64,000 nucleotides of DNA, from NCBI GenBank assembly GCA_947499125.1, contig CANMMP010000003.1, forward strand, positions 1-64,000, written 5' to 3'. Position numbers and translations under genes: made by a program. Source of the DNA: an uncultured Pontibacter sp. (GTDB lineage Bacteria; Bacteroidota; Bacteroidia; Cytophagales; Hymenobacteraceae). Below the pieces are notes generated by a model. That model was not told where the DNA came from. It made no database searches and saw nothing but the letters and a program-made list of their open reading frames with translations. This document shows, in pieces, positions 35,973-44,708 of this stretch (within the stretch, counting starts at the first letter, position 1; each line of letters opens with the position of its first letter).

Positions 35973-36759
35973 ACAAACTTCCCGTTCTACCACCATCAAC
36001 CGGCACATTAATACCATTAATATAAGCAGCTGCCGGTGTAGCCAAGAAAGCAGCGGCGGCGGCAACTTCTTCGGGTTCGGCAAAACGACGGGCAGGAATC
36101 TCCTTCATCATCTCTTCTTCCACAGCATCCACTTCGGTAGCCGTTTTCTTAGCTTTGTTTTCGATGATGGATTCTAGGCGACCGGTGCGGGTTGCGCCAG
36201 GTAACACATTGTTAACCGTTATGCCAAATTGCCCCAGTTCATTGGCCATTGTTTTAGCCCAGCTTGCCACTGCTCCACGAATGGTATTTGACACGCCAAG
36301 GCCATGCAACGGCTGTTTTACCGATGTGCTGATAATGTTGATGATACGGCCATAGTTGGCAGCCTTCATTCCCGGGATCACAGCTTTTGCCAGCAGGTGG
36401 TTCGCGATCAGGTGCTGGTTAAAAGCAGCTATAAACTCATCCGAAATAGCTTCCGTAATTGGTCCGCCAGCTGGTCCGCCGGTATTATTCACTAAAATAT
36501 GCACGGTAGGCTGATCTTTCAGATATGCCTGTACACTCACGTTCAGTTCATAGGGATTCGAGAAATCAGCCAGTATGTAATCGTGTTGCTGGCCCTTGCT
36601 GGTATCCAGGTCGTGCAGGGTTGCTTGCAGTTTAGCCTCGTTGCGGGCTGCTAAGGTTACATTGGCACCCAGTTGGGCCAGCTCTACAGCTATAGCCTTG
36701 CCAATGCCTTGTGTGCTTCCGCAAACTATAGCGCGTTTGTTCTGTAGGTTCAGGTTCAT
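35971..36759 (-). CDS. Short-chain dehydrogenase/reductase family protein with altered catalytic residues
   Basis: The 262-residue protein has the SDR Rossmann start (CGSTQGIGKAIA, residues 13-24) and NNTGGP in place of NNAG. The family C-terminus INGINVPVDGGRT is present. The catalytic serine is plausible at Ser144, but the Tyr expected 13 residues on is Ser157. The Lys four further on is Arg161 (SNTIRGAV instead of YSASKAAV). It therefore may not be a normal dehydrogenase. It lies between the aldehyde dehydrogenase and the divergent 3-hydroxyanthranilate dioxygenase, so a part in kynurenine degradation is possible. Confidence 0.85.
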   Translation of the reverse strand: MNLNLQNKRAIVCGSTQGIGKAIAVELAQLGANVTLAARNEAKLQATLHDLDTSKGQQHDYILADFSNPYELNVSVQAYLKDQPTVHILVNNTGGPAGGPITEAISDEFIAAFNQHLIANHLLAKAVIPGMKAANYGRIINIISTSVKQPLHGLGVSNTIRGAVASWAKTMANELGQFGITVNNVLPGATRTGRLESIIENKAKKTATEVDAVEEEMMKEIPARRFAEPEEVAAAAAFLATPAAAYINGINVPVDGGRTGSL

Positions 36760-36878
36760 AGGTTAAATGTACGCAAAAGGCCGTAATTTTTATACTTGCA
36801 CCTGCTCTATTGCAACCCCATTACCATTTTTGCCAGCTTTTGCGTACCTTCCAAGTACAAACCTAATCCAGTAAAACT

Positions 36879-37406
36879 ATGGCCATACAACGACCTTTCA
36901 ATTTTAAGCAGTGGATAGACGAACACCGCCATCTGCTGAAACCACCAGTAGGTAACCAGCAGGTATACAAAGGCAACGACGACTTTATAGTGATGGTAGT
37001 GGGCGGACCGAACGCACGCAAAGATTATCATTACGATGAAGGCGAAGAGTTCTTTTACCAGGTAGAAGGCGACATAGTACTCAAGATCATAGAAGATGGC
37101 AAACCGGTAGATATCCCGATAAAAGAAGGCGAAATATTCCTGTTGCCGCCAAAAGTGCCGCACTCGCCGCAACGCCCTGCCAACACGGTAGGTTTGGTTA
37201 TAGAGCGCTACCGCCGCGAAGGCGAAAAAGATGGTTTTATGTGGTTTTGTGAGAACTGCGGAAACAAACTGCACGAAGACTTTACCGAAGTAACCGATAT
37301 TGTAACACAGCTGCCTGTGATTATGGGCAACTTCTGGGATGATGAAGAAAAGCGCACCTGCGATAAGTGTGGCGACGTGTTACAGCCACCGGTTAAACAG
37401 AACTAA
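36879..37406 (+). CDS. nbaC: 3-hydroxyanthranilate 3,4-dioxygenase
   Basis: The 175-residue cupin opens the ring of 3-hydroxyanthranilate to 2-amino-3-carboxymuconate semialdehyde. Iron ligands His51, Glu57 and His95 (DYHYDEGEEFFYQ and PPKVPHSPQ) fit the numbering of the characterised bacterial enzyme. Substrate-binding Arg47 and Arg99 also fit. The C-terminal rubredoxin-like site is present (Cys124/Cys127 and Cys161/Cys164), as in the bacterial homodimer. The gene diverges from the SDR-aldehyde dehydrogenase pair; together they suggest tryptophan/kynurenine degradation. Kynureninase and kynurenine monooxygenase genes are not in the window. Confidence 0.96.
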   Translation: MAIQRPFNFKQWIDEHRHLLKPPVGNQQVYKGNDDFIVMVVGGPNARKDYHYDEGEEFFYQVEGDIVLKIIEDGKPVDIPIKEGEIFLLPPKVPHSPQRPANTVGLVIERYRREGEKDGFMWFCENCGNKLHEDFTEVTDIVTQLPVIMGNFWDDEEKRTCDKCGDVLQPPVKQN

Positions 37407-37658
37407 GATTTGTAAGATTAATGGTTTTCAGGATCAGGCTATAGTTATAGTTGCCAGATAAACTGTAGCTTATAGTTGTTGGAATGCTCCGCAGGAATAA
37501 GTTGCTGTATACCTGGCCATGAACTATACCTAACTATAGAACCATACCCCCAACTATAGGAACTTCAGTAAAGCTCCCCTCCTTAAGTAAGTAGGGGTAG
37601 GGGTGGTTTGACAGACCCTTACTATAGAACTATAGCCAACCCAAAAACAACAACCTTT
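37407..37658. other. Intergenic cluster of AACTATA/TATAGTT heptamers and a C-rich repeat
   Basis: Six exact AACTATA or TATAGTT copies lie at 37440, 37446, 37471, 37522, 37532 and 37552. Further TATAG-containing copies follow at the GNAT side. A C-rich dispersed repeat occupies 37571-37609 (CCCCTCC then TAGGGGTAGGGGTGG). No gene is visible apart from the possible extended N-terminus of the GNAT protein. Confidence 0.75.
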
Positions 37659-38186
37659 GTGCACCAAAACCTACAAACCGAACGGTTACAACTGCGACCG
37701 GTACAGCCCACCGATGCTGAATTTATACTTAAAGGTCTGTCTGATAAACGCGTAACACAATTTTATGCCGTGCACTACGATACGCATGAAGCCGTGCAGG
37801 AACAGATGCAGTTTTACCATAACCTTATTGAGACCGGAACAGGCATGTGGTGGGTGTTTTCGTTAAAAGGAGAAACCGAACTGATTGGTGCCTGTGGCTT
37901 TAGTAGCATAGAGCCTGAGAACCGCAAAGGCGAAATTGGCTTCTGGCTGTTACCCGACCATTGGGGAAAAGGCTACATACCCGAAGCAGCCAGGGCGATT
38001 ACAAAGTATGGCTTTTCAGAACTTAACCTGCACCGCATCGAAGCTATAGTTGAAGGCGGCAACGACCAATCGGAGAAGGTACTCCAGAAGGCAGGCTATA
38101 CTTACGAAGGCCGCCTGCGCGACCGCGAAATAAAGAATGGGAAATTTATAGACCTGGTATACTATAGCATCCTGAAAGAAGAGTAA
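37659..38186 (+). CDS. GNAT family N-acetyltransferase (RimJ/RimL type)
   Basis: The protein (about 176 residues) shows the RimJ/RimL-like opening LQTERLQLRPVQPTDAEFIL. The acetyl-CoA-binding region spans about 95-125 (GEIGFWLLPDHWGKGYIPEAARAITKYGF), followed by HRIEAIVEGGNDQSEKVLQKAGYTYEG. Such enzymes acetylate ribosomal proteins, other protein N-termini or small molecules; the target is unknown. I choose GTG 37659, since an upstream TTG at 37608 would start just at the edge of a C-rich repeat and add an unconserved-looking tail. The start is therefore uncertain. Confidence 0.82.
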   Translation: MHQNLQTERLQLRPVQPTDAEFILKGLSDKRVTQFYAVHYDTHEAVQEQMQFYHNLIETGTGMWWVFSLKGETELIGACGFSSIEPENRKGEIGFWLLPDHWGKGYIPEAARAITKYGFSELNLHRIEAIVEGGNDQSEKVLQKAGYTYEGRLRDREIKNGKFIDLVYYSILKEE

Positions 38187-38266
38187 AACGCCAGCTTACT
38201 TTATAGTTAGTGCGTCAGCAAGTATACTTTATAGTTTCGCCAGTTTTTTTGCCCTAACTATACTTA

Positions 38267-38274
38267 TACTTTTG
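38267..38274 (+). promoter_or_regulatory. -7 box of the aminotransferase gene
   Basis: TACTTTTG matches TAnnTTTG and is 39 bases before the ATG at 38313. A TTTG at 38248-38251 is 15 bases upstream, shorter than usual. Confidence 0.55.
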
Positions 38275-38312
38275 CCGAACTCGTAACTTGCAGTAACCAA
38301 ACTCCTTGTACC

Positions 38313-39569
38313 ATGACCGTTTCTAAAATGGCCCGGAACCTGATCGGCTCCGAAATTATAAAAGTAGCCGGCGAAGTTAATGCCATGATTGCCCGTGGAG
38401 AGCAGATCTGCAACCTCACCATCGGCGATTTTGACCCAAGCATCTACCCTATTCCGCAGGGCCTGAAAGCAGGTATAACCAAGGCCTATAACGATGGACA
38501 CACCAACTACCCGCCAGCTAATGGTGTGGCAGTGCTCCGCAAAGCAGTTGCCGAATTTACAGCTGATAAACTAGGCCTGTTTTACCCGGAGAACGACATA
38601 CTGGTTGCCGGTGGATCGCGCCCCCTTATTTATGCTACCTACCTCGCTTTAGTTGACCCCGGCGATAAAGTAGTTTTCCCGACGCCATCCTGGAACAATA
38701 ACCACTACTGCCATTTGTCCGGAGCTACGCCTGTTATGGTAGAGACCCGCGCCGAGAATAACTTTATGCCAACTGCTGCCGAAATAGCGCCGCACCTGAA
38801 AGGCGCCACGATGCTGGCTCTCTGCTCGCCACTAAACCCGACCGGTACCATGTTCTCTAAAAAGGACTTGCAGGAGATATGCGACCTGGTGTTGGAGGAG
38901 AACAAACGCCGTAGCGAAGGCGAAAAACCGTTATACATACTATACGACCATATTTACTGGATGCTAACCTTTGGCAATGCCGAACATTTTGACCCGGTAA
39001 ACCTGCGTCCGGAGCTCCGCGAATATGTTATTTATATTGATGGCATCTCGAAGAGCTTTGCTGCTACCGGTGTGCGGGTTGGGTATGCTTATGGCCCGGC
39101 TATAGTTATGGATAAAATGAAATCTATACTTGGCCACGTTGGCGCCTGGGCACCTAAAGCTGAACAAATTGCTACTGCCGGCTACCTGAAACAAACCGAC
39201 CAGGTGTACGGGTTTATGCACGAACTAAAGCACCGAATTCAGAAAAGCCTTGACGTACTATACCATGGCTTTAAAGAACTAAAATCCGATGGATTTGCTG
39301 TAGATGCCATAGAACCTATGGGTGCTATTTACTTATCTGTTAAAATGGACTTAGCTGGCAGAACCACTCCGGATGGGCAAGTACTACACACAAGCAAAGA
39401 CATTACGTTCTATATACTTTCAGAGGCAAAACTGGCTGTCGTTCCTTTCTCAGCTTTTGGTTCAGCTCCGGATCTTAACTGGTTCAGGTTATCAGTTGGT
39501 GGCGCTTCGCTGGAAGAGATACAAAGCTCGCTTGGCCGCCTGCGCACTGCCCTGGAGAAGCTGAAGTAA
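38313..39569 (+). CDS. Class I/II pyridoxal-phosphate aminotransferase
   Basis: The 418-residue protein is an aspartate-aminotransferase-fold enzyme. The NPTG motif (CSPLNPTGTMFS) and the Asp/Tyr pair (YILYDHIYW) are visible. The PLP lysine lies in DGISKSFAATGVRVGYAYG, followed by the C-terminal substrate arginine in NWFRLSVGGAS. It transfers amino groups between amino acids and 2-oxoacids; the exact substrate is uncertain. It has its own promoter and a terminator 19 bases past the stop, and is therefore monocistronic. Confidence 0.93.
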   Translation: MTVSKMARNLIGSEIIKVAGEVNAMIARGEQICNLTIGDFDPSIYPIPQGLKAGITKAYNDGHTNYPPANGVAVLRKAVAEFTADKLGLFYPENDILVAGGSRPLIYATYLALVDPGDKVVFPTPSWNNNHYCHLSGATPVMVETRAENNFMPTAAEIAPHLKGATMLALCSPLNPTGTMFSKKDLQEICDLVLEENKRRSEGEKPLYILYDHIYWMLTFGNAEHFDPVNLRPELREYVIYIDGISKSFAATGVRVGYAYGPAIVMDKMKSILGHVGAWAPKAEQIATAGYLKQTDQVYGFMHELKHRIQKSLDVLYHGFKELKSDGFAVDAIEPMGAIYLSVKMDLAGRTTPDGQVLHTSKDITFYILSEAKLAVVPFSAFGSAPDLNWFRLSVGGASLEEIQSSLGRLRTALEKLK

Positions 39570-39587
39570 ACTATAGTTTCAACTATA

Positions 39588-39624
39588 AAAAATGCCTGCT
39601 AAATATACTATAGCAGGCATTTTT
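39588..39624 (+). terminator. Terminator of the aminotransferase gene
   Basis: AAAATGCCTGCTA (39589-39601) pairs perfectly with TAGCAGGCATTTT (39611-39623), with flanking A and T runs that allow use from either side. Confidence 0.92.
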
Positions 39625-39641
39625 GTTTACAATGAATTTTC

Positions 39642-39785
39642 ATGGCGCGAGCGCATTCGTCCCGAAGCACGTCCGGGATCTGCGACTCATGATGAGCTAT
39701 AATTGGGGCGTCCCGCCTATTTGAGATGTACTGTGGCTGGAGGCCGCGCTATATTAAACACGAGCCAGGAGGCTCGCGCTATATC
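39642..39785. repeat. GC-rich intergenic repeats (GGCTGGAGGCC / GCCAGGAGGC)
   Basis: TGTGGCTGGAGGCCGCGCTATAT (39732 onward) and GAGCCAGGAGGCTCGCGCTATAT (39763 onward) are two copies of one unit, about 31 bases apart. They share the tail CGCGCTATAT or its close form. A GC-rich palindrome-bearing block (GTCCGGGATC region) precedes them. The gap holds no gene and ends at the lutB terminator. Confidence 0.65.
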
Positions 39786-39795
39786 TATAAAGTAT

Positions 39796-39838
39796 AAAAA
39801 AGAACGGCCTGCTTAACTTTAGCAGGCCGTTCTTTTTT
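39796..39838 (-). terminator. Terminator of the LutB-type gene
   Basis: An 18-base perfect stem pairs 39796-39813 with 39821-39838 around a seven-base loop. The outer arm provides A and T runs on both strands. It ends 28 bases before the stop of the LutB-type gene, and could serve as a bidirectional stop. Confidence 0.95.
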
Positions 39839-39865
39839 ATGATCTATTGCAAAAGCAATCAGCAA

Positions 39866-41236
39866 TTACTTCCTTTCTTTCCAGAGTTGGTTAAACGATT
39901 TTGGCGCTATCTTCATGGGGGTGCGGCGCTTGCTCCAGGTATCTTTCAGGATGTAGCGCACTACAAAGTTTTTGATACTGGCAGGTGCCATATTCATCAG
40001 CTTGCGGCTTTTCATGGCTTTTAACCAGAGCTTAAAGGCTGTTTTCTCCTGCTTATCGGCAAGGCCCATATCCACGCTTTGCTTACGGTTAAGCAACAGC
40101 AGGTTGTGTATGTTTATTTTAACTGGGCAAACCGAAGTACAAGCCCCGCAAAGTGAGCTGGCATAACTCAGGTGTTTGTTCTCGGCCATGCCACTAAGGT
40201 GAGGTGTTATTACAGAGCCTATCGGGCCGCTGTAAGTACTCTCGTAAGTATGGCCACCAATGTTCTTATAAACCGGGCAAACGTTAAGGCAGGCACCACA
40301 ACGGATACAATTAAGCGCTTCGCGTTTCTCGGGATGCGACATTAGCTCGGTGCGGCCGTTATCCAGCAACACCACATACATTTCCTCAGGGCCATCGGCC
40401 TCGTTTGGCTGGCGCGGACCGGTAAAGATGGTGTTGTAAACGGTTACATTCTGTCCTGTTCCGCTGGTACTTAATAGTGGCCAGAACAGGTCCAGGTCCA
40501 TAATAGAAGGTAGCATTTTCTCGATGCCAACTATAGCAATATGGGTTTTCGGGAAAGTGGTAGATAAACGGGCATTGCCTTCGTTCTCGGTTACGGCTAC
40601 GCCACCTACATCAGCAATCAGGAAATTACCGCCGGTTATACCTATCTCCGCCGAAGTATACTTTTCACGCAACAGCCTGCGGGCTACGCCAACCAGTTCC
40701 TGGGCATCGTCGGTTGGGGCTATGTTAAGCTTGCGCACAAACAGCTCGGCAATATCTTTTTTAGACATGTGCATAGCCGGTGTTACAATATGGTAAGGCC
40801 GCTGTTCTGCCAGCTGCACAATGTATTCGCCAAGGTCGGTTTCTACTACCTCTGCTCCGTTCTTTTCCAGGAACTCATTAAGGTGTATCTCCTCTGTTAT
40901 CATCGACTTGGATTTAACAACAGATTTGGCACGCTTGCGCTTTACTATCTCCCCGATCTCTTTTAAAGCCTCCTGCGCATCGCGCGCCCAGATAACTTTG
41001 CCACCACGGGCTGTAAAGTTCGCTTCAAACTCCATCAGGTACTTGTCGAGGTCCTTAATGGTGTTGGTTTTTATATAAGAGGCGCGCTCCCGGGCCAGTT
41101 CGTGGTCTGAGTATTGGGTGAGGCCACGTTGCACGGCAGCATTATACTTGCCGATGTTAAACTTAATGGTTGCGCGGTGATTTTGGTCGAATGATTTTGT
41201 TTCTGAATCGAGCAGAAACTGCTTTAGTTTACTCAT
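39866..41236 (-). CDS. lutB: LutB/YkgF-type iron-sulfur protein
   Basis: The protein (about 456 residues from the chosen start) resembles LutB, one of three subunits of the LutABC L-lactate oxidation complex. It has an LUD/DUF162 domain (about 50-270). Two [4Fe-4S] ferredoxin-like sites follow: CIRCGACLNVCPVY and CGACTSVCPVKIN. The C-terminal helical DUF3390 part is present. I choose ATG 41236 (MSKLKQFLL), since the longer frame starting at 41296 runs back into the terminator of the upstream gene. lutA and lutC are not in the window, so the partner genes must be elsewhere. Confidence 0.9.
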   Translation of the reverse strand: MSKLKQFLLDSETKSFDQNHRATIKFNIGKYNAAVQRGLTQYSDHELARERASYIKTNTIKDLDKYLMEFEANFTARGGKVIWARDAQEALKEIGEIVKRKRAKSVVKSKSMITEEIHLNEFLEKNGAEVVETDLGEYIVQLAEQRPYHIVTPAMHMSKKDIAELFVRKLNIAPTDDAQELVGVARRLLREKYTSAEIGITGGNFLIADVGGVAVTENEGNARLSTTFPKTHIAIVGIEKMLPSIMDLDLFWPLLSTSGTGQNVTVYNTIFTGPRQPNEADGPEEMYVVLLDNGRTELMSHPEKREALNCIRCGACLNVCPVYKNIGGHTYESTYSGPIGSVITPHLSGMAENKHLSYASSLCGACTSVCPVKINIHNLLLLNRKQSVDMGLADKQEKTAFKLWLKAMKSRKLMNMAPASIKNFVVRYILKDTWSKRRTPMKIAPKSFNQLWKERK

Positions 41237-41280
41237 AACTATTTCGCCTACTGTTTTCGGGTGCCTATAGTTGCGGGAAC

Positions 41281-41316
41281 TATAAAAAGAAAACACCCTA
41301 AAGTTAGGGTGTTTTC
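41281..41316 (-). terminator. Terminator of the M28 peptidase gene
   Basis: GAAAACACCCTA (41289-41300) pairs perfectly with TAGGGTGTTTTC (41305-41316), followed by a T run on the minus strand. It lies 62 bases past the M28 stop. Confidence 0.93.
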
Positions 41317-41377
41317 TGCAAAGCCGCTAAGAATGCGGTTATTTTCTGATATAACGTCTGTTATAACATGTTTCGTA

Positions 41378-42925
41378 TTATTTTTTGTTGCTGTCCACTA
41401 CAATTCTGTTGTCGCGGTTAGCCAGTTCCCAGGCAGTATAAAATGCCAGACGTGCTACTTTCTCAGCACTATCATAAAGTATTTTGTCTGCTTCGTCGCC
41501 AGGGCGGTGGTAATCGGCGTGCACTCCGTTAAAGTAGAATATGATCGGAATACCATTTTTTGCAAAGTTATAGTGGTCTGAGCGATAGTAAAAACGGTTC
41601 GGATCGTTCTCGTCGTTATACTTATAGTCCAGCTTCAGGTTAACGTGCTTCTGGTTTGCCTCTTCGTTAATGGCGTGCAGTTCCGATGACAATTTATCAG
41701 CACCGATCACATAAATATAGTTGCTGTCGTTGTTCTTCTCATAATCAAAATCCATACGACCGATCATATCGATGTTGATGTTAGCCACAGTGTTCTCCAA
41801 TGGGAAGATCGGGTTTTCAGCGTAATACTCAGACCCTAAAAGGCCTTTTTCTTCGGCAGTTACCGTCATGAACAGGATGCTGCGACGTGGACCGTGACCT
41901 GCTTTTTTAGCCTGGGCAAAAGCCTCTGCCAGTTCAATAACAGCTACAGTACCTGAGCCATCATCGTTAGCACCATTAAATATTTTGTCTTCTCCTTCGG
42001 CATCTTCTTCAATGCCAACGTGGTCGTAGTGTGCTGTTATAACTATAACCTCATCTTTCTTATCAGAGCCTTCAATAAAGCCCAGCACGTTTTCGGTAGG
42101 CAGCGGAGATGTGTTGCGCTTAGTTAAGATCTTAACATCGGCAGCTGGTTTATAAGTAGTAGCAGTTGCACCAAGTTTATCCGGGGTTGTGCCTAAAATA
42201 GCAGCACCTACCATTGGCGAAGCTATAAAAGTAGTCGTACGGCGGTTATTTGTTTTACCCGGCAACGACAGCGAAGCCTGGCGCAAACGACCTGCAAAAC
42301 GCTGATTCATCATGGTAAATGCATCAGGTGCCAACACATACATTACGCTGGCAGCCTCTGCTTTGCGGGCAAGCTGGCCAAGGTCGTTCATTTTCTTTTC
42401 GGCCTCCATCATGTTGGTTACCATACCTACCAGCATCTTGCCTTTTAGGCTAGCAGTATCAACAGGGGCATTGTCGGCAATAAATACCGGTGTTGCACCT
42501 TGCTCGGTGGTATAAATAGATGAACCCATCGGGAAGAAATCCTGCATCATCAGGAATTTCTGGTTGCCTACAACAATGTGGCCTTCGCCCCACTGGCCTT
42601 TCTCAAGGTCGAAGGTCTGGTAATATGGGTTAGTGCCATTCTGCACAGGGCCAACCAAACCATCTTCCCTGAACTCGCGGGAAATGTAGTCGGCGGCCAT
42701 TTTCTGGCCTTTTTCGCCGGTATTACGGCCTTCGTACTCGTCGGAAGCAATTATAGTTAAGTGCTTTGATAAGTCGGCAGCTGTAATGGTCTGGCCATAG
42801 GTGGTTGCTGCTTCGCGTAGTTTTCCGGCGTCTGTAACAGGGCTTTTAGAGCTTGTGTTGGTAGAGGCGCAGCCAGTAGTAAGCAACGCTGCCAGCACAA
42901 AACCATAAGTATGGAGATGTTTCAT
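41378..42925 (-). CDS. M28 family zinc peptidase, lipoprotein
   Basis: The 515-residue protein has a lipoprotein signal (LTTGC, Cys19). It has a PA-type inserted domain (about 130-260). The M28 peptidase domain carries the co-catalytic zinc ligands: His in TAHYDHVG, Asp in GANDDGSG, Glu pair in TAEEKGLLGSEYY, Asp in NIDMIGR, and a C-terminal His in VHADYHRPGDEADKI. It is probably an aminopeptidase at the outer-membrane or periplasmic face. It is 34 bases downstream of ispF, so cotranscription is possible, but it has its own terminator. Confidence 0.94.
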   Translation of the reverse strand: MKHLHTYGFVLAALLTTGCASTNTSSKSPVTDAGKLREAATTYGQTITAADLSKHLTIIASDEYEGRNTGEKGQKMAADYISREFREDGLVGPVQNGTNPYYQTFDLEKGQWGEGHIVVGNQKFLMMQDFFPMGSSIYTTEQGATPVFIADNAPVDTASLKGKMLVGMVTNMMEAEKKMNDLGQLARKAEAASVMYVLAPDAFTMMNQRFAGRLRQASLSLPGKTNNRRTTTFIASPMVGAAILGTTPDKLGATATTYKPAADVKILTKRNTSPLPTENVLGFIEGSDKKDEVIVITAHYDHVGIEEDAEGEDKIFNGANDDGSGTVAVIELAEAFAQAKKAGHGPRRSILFMTVTAEEKGLLGSEYYAENPIFPLENTVANINIDMIGRMDFDYEKNNDSNYIYVIGADKLSSELHAINEEANQKHVNLKLDYKYNDENDPNRFYYRSDHYNFAKNGIPIIFYFNGVHADYHRPGDEADKILYDSAEKVARLAFYTAWELANRDNRIVVDSNKK

Positions 42926-42959
42926 TGTTTAAGAAGGTGAAGGTTTAAGTATAGTTAGG

Positions 42960-43445
42960 TTATTGCTTTACGATAAGTACGGTAGCAAAGGCGGCAACGC
43001 CTTCTTTTTTACCAACAAAGCCCAGCTGTTCGGTAGTTGTAGCTTTTATCGAAATGTCGCTTTCCGGTATGCCCATTACTTCGGCCAGGCAGGCTTTCAT
43101 AGCAGGTATATGCGGGTTTACTTTAGGCTCCTGCAGGCAAATGGTAGAGTCTATGTTGCCGATCTCGTAACCATCGCGCGACAGCAGGTGCATTACTTCT
43201 TTCAGCAGAACTTTGCTGTCGATGCCTTTATACTTTGGGTCTTTGTCGGAGAAGTGGAAACCGATATCGCGCATGTTAGCAGCACCAAGCAGGGCATCGC
43301 AGATAACATGTATAAGCACATCGGCATCGGAGTGGCCTAAGGCGCCGTGGGTATGCTCGATCTTAATGCCGCCCAGCCAGAAATCGAGGCCTTCCTGCAA
43401 CTGATGCACATCGTAACCGAAGCCGGTTCTGATCTTTAATTTCAT
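42960..43445 (-). CDS. ispF: 2-C-methyl-D-erythritol 2,4-cyclodiphosphate synthase
   Basis: The 161-residue enzyme forms the cyclic diphosphate in the MEP isoprenoid pathway. Zinc ligands are Asp12 and His14 (GFGYDVHQL) and the His of GHSDADVLIHVICDALLGA. The family signature continues with DIGFHFSDKDPKYKG and the C-terminal KATTTEQLGFVGKKEGVAAFA. The length is normal. It is not fused to IspD. The upstream 318-base gap ends at the terminator of the next gene. Confidence 0.97.
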   Translation of the reverse strand: MKLKIRTGFGYDVHQLQEGLDFWLGGIKIEHTHGALGHSDADVLIHVICDALLGAANMRDIGFHFSDKDPKYKGIDSKVLLKEVMHLLSRDGYEIGNIDSTICLQEPKVNPHIPAMKACLAEVMGIPESDISIKATTTEQLGFVGKKEGVAAFATVLIVKQ

Positions 43446-43763
43446 AGTGTTAGGTAAATGCTTACAGGTAAGCAGGGTGTCGTAAAAGTAAATCTAACGG
43501 AAAGTTGCGAGTAAACACATAGTATACGCGCTTTTTCTTTGACTGTGCTTTACCCCTATGGTTTAAACGTATTCGCAAATTAACATATTAATTAAGCTCC
43601 TGCATTCGCTGTTTTAGCAATCACCAACAACACTGTTTAAGCAGCTTACTAAAAGTGCATCAGCTTAATTTTACATCTTAAAACAATACGCCAAAACAAC
43701 TATAAACGGCAAGGCCGGTGCTCGTAAAAAACACCGGCCTTGCCATTTGAGAATTTATACTTC
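43446..43763. other. Intergenic region with a terminator
   Basis: No gene is visible. The right part holds the terminator of the lipoprotein gene (43706-43746). The left part, next to the ispF start, should hold its promoter, but I see no exact TAnnTTTG there. Confidence 0.6.
43706..43746 (-). terminator. Terminator of the lipoprotein gene
   Basis: GGCAAGGCCGGTG (43708-43720) pairs perfectly with CACCGGCCTTGCC (43732-43744), 19 bases past the stop of the gene ending at 43764. Confidence 0.9.
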
Positions 43764-44603
43764 TTAAGCTTCTTTCAGCGTAATAGTGCGCTCAACTGTG
43801 TTGTATGGTCCTGGTAGTACGGCACCATTGTTATCAATCAACTCCAGTTTTATAGTTACTTCGCCCATTGGCAAACCTTCTATAATGTATGGCAACCAAC
43901 GATCCAGCATAAACTCTGTGCCGTTTATAGTTGCACGTACTTTGTTGCCGGTTGCGCTCAGGTCAGTATTAACCAGGTAAAAATCAAGCATGATCTTCTG
44001 GGTATCGTTACCAACATACTCGCCTTTAGGACGGCTATAGAACATGTGCGGTGCTTTTACATCGAAGTCCATACGCTCGGCAGGGCGGCCTACTGTAACC
44101 ATACGCAGGTCGTAAGCGCCTTTATGCTTCAGGCTTTCGTGGTAAGAGCGCGACAGGAACGACAGGATAACGTGATTGCCTTCTGCCAGGTCTTTCGTGA
44201 AAGTAGTCTCATAATGAGCAGTGTAAGGCTCGTTATCTACAATGTTGTGGATATGCTGACCTTCCTGCGAGTTTGCCATGTGTTCTGCGTTAGAGTGTGG
44301 CGTCATGCGGGTAAGCTGGTAGTTAGATAAAGTGTAGTTAAACTCCACTGCACCTGTATCTACCATACCACCAGCCGGAGGCGTGTTCAGTCTAAGCTGA
44401 GATTCAGGGTATTGCTGCGAATCGTCAAAAGCATAAACCCGAAGGCCATCCTTGCTCATAACAGCTCCTGCAGGCGTAGGGCCGGTTCTGGTTGTGCTTA
44501 CAACAGGTGTTTGATTTTCAGCATCCTGAGTTTGACGTGCTGTATCGCACGCCGTGAAACCAAGCATTAGGGCAGCTGCCAGGCTTAAGTAGGTTTTTTT
44601 CAT
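43764..44603 (-). CDS. Lipoprotein of unknown function
   Basis: The 279-residue protein has a lipoprotein signal (FTACD, Cys19). The mature part starts with a flexible Thr/Gln-rich linker. It continues as an apparently beta-rich domain with DGLRVYAFDDSQQYPESQLRL and HILSFLSRSYHESLKHKGAYDLR, and closes with TIKLELIDNNGAVLPGPYNTVER. I do not recognise a named family with certainty; the pattern recurs in Cytophagales. It is divergently placed from the oxygenase gene and has a strong terminator. Confidence 0.72.
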   Translation of the reverse strand: MKKTYLSLAAALMLGFTACDTARQTQDAENQTPVVSTTRTGPTPAGAVMSKDGLRVYAFDDSQQYPESQLRLNTPPAGGMVDTGAVEFNYTLSNYQLTRMTPHSNAEHMANSQEGQHIHNIVDNEPYTAHYETTFTKDLAEGNHVILSFLSRSYHESLKHKGAYDLRMVTVGRPAERMDFDVKAPHMFYSRPKGEYVGNDTQKIMLDFYLVNTDLSATGNKVRATINGTEFMLDRWLPYIIEGLPMGEVTIKLELIDNNGAVLPGPYNTVERTITLKEA

Positions 44604-44708
44604 GAGTTAGGGATTATGTTTTAGCAATTCAGCTAAGTTAGTGAATTTATTTTTTTCGTATATTGCGAACTACGTGATAAACACAAAAAAGTATACAGAA
44701 ATAACTAT

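Noticed and set aside
39866..41296. Longer LutB-type frame starting at 41296
   Set aside because: Its first 20 codons run over the M28 terminator and its T tract (41281-41316); ATG 41236 gives the expected N-terminus.
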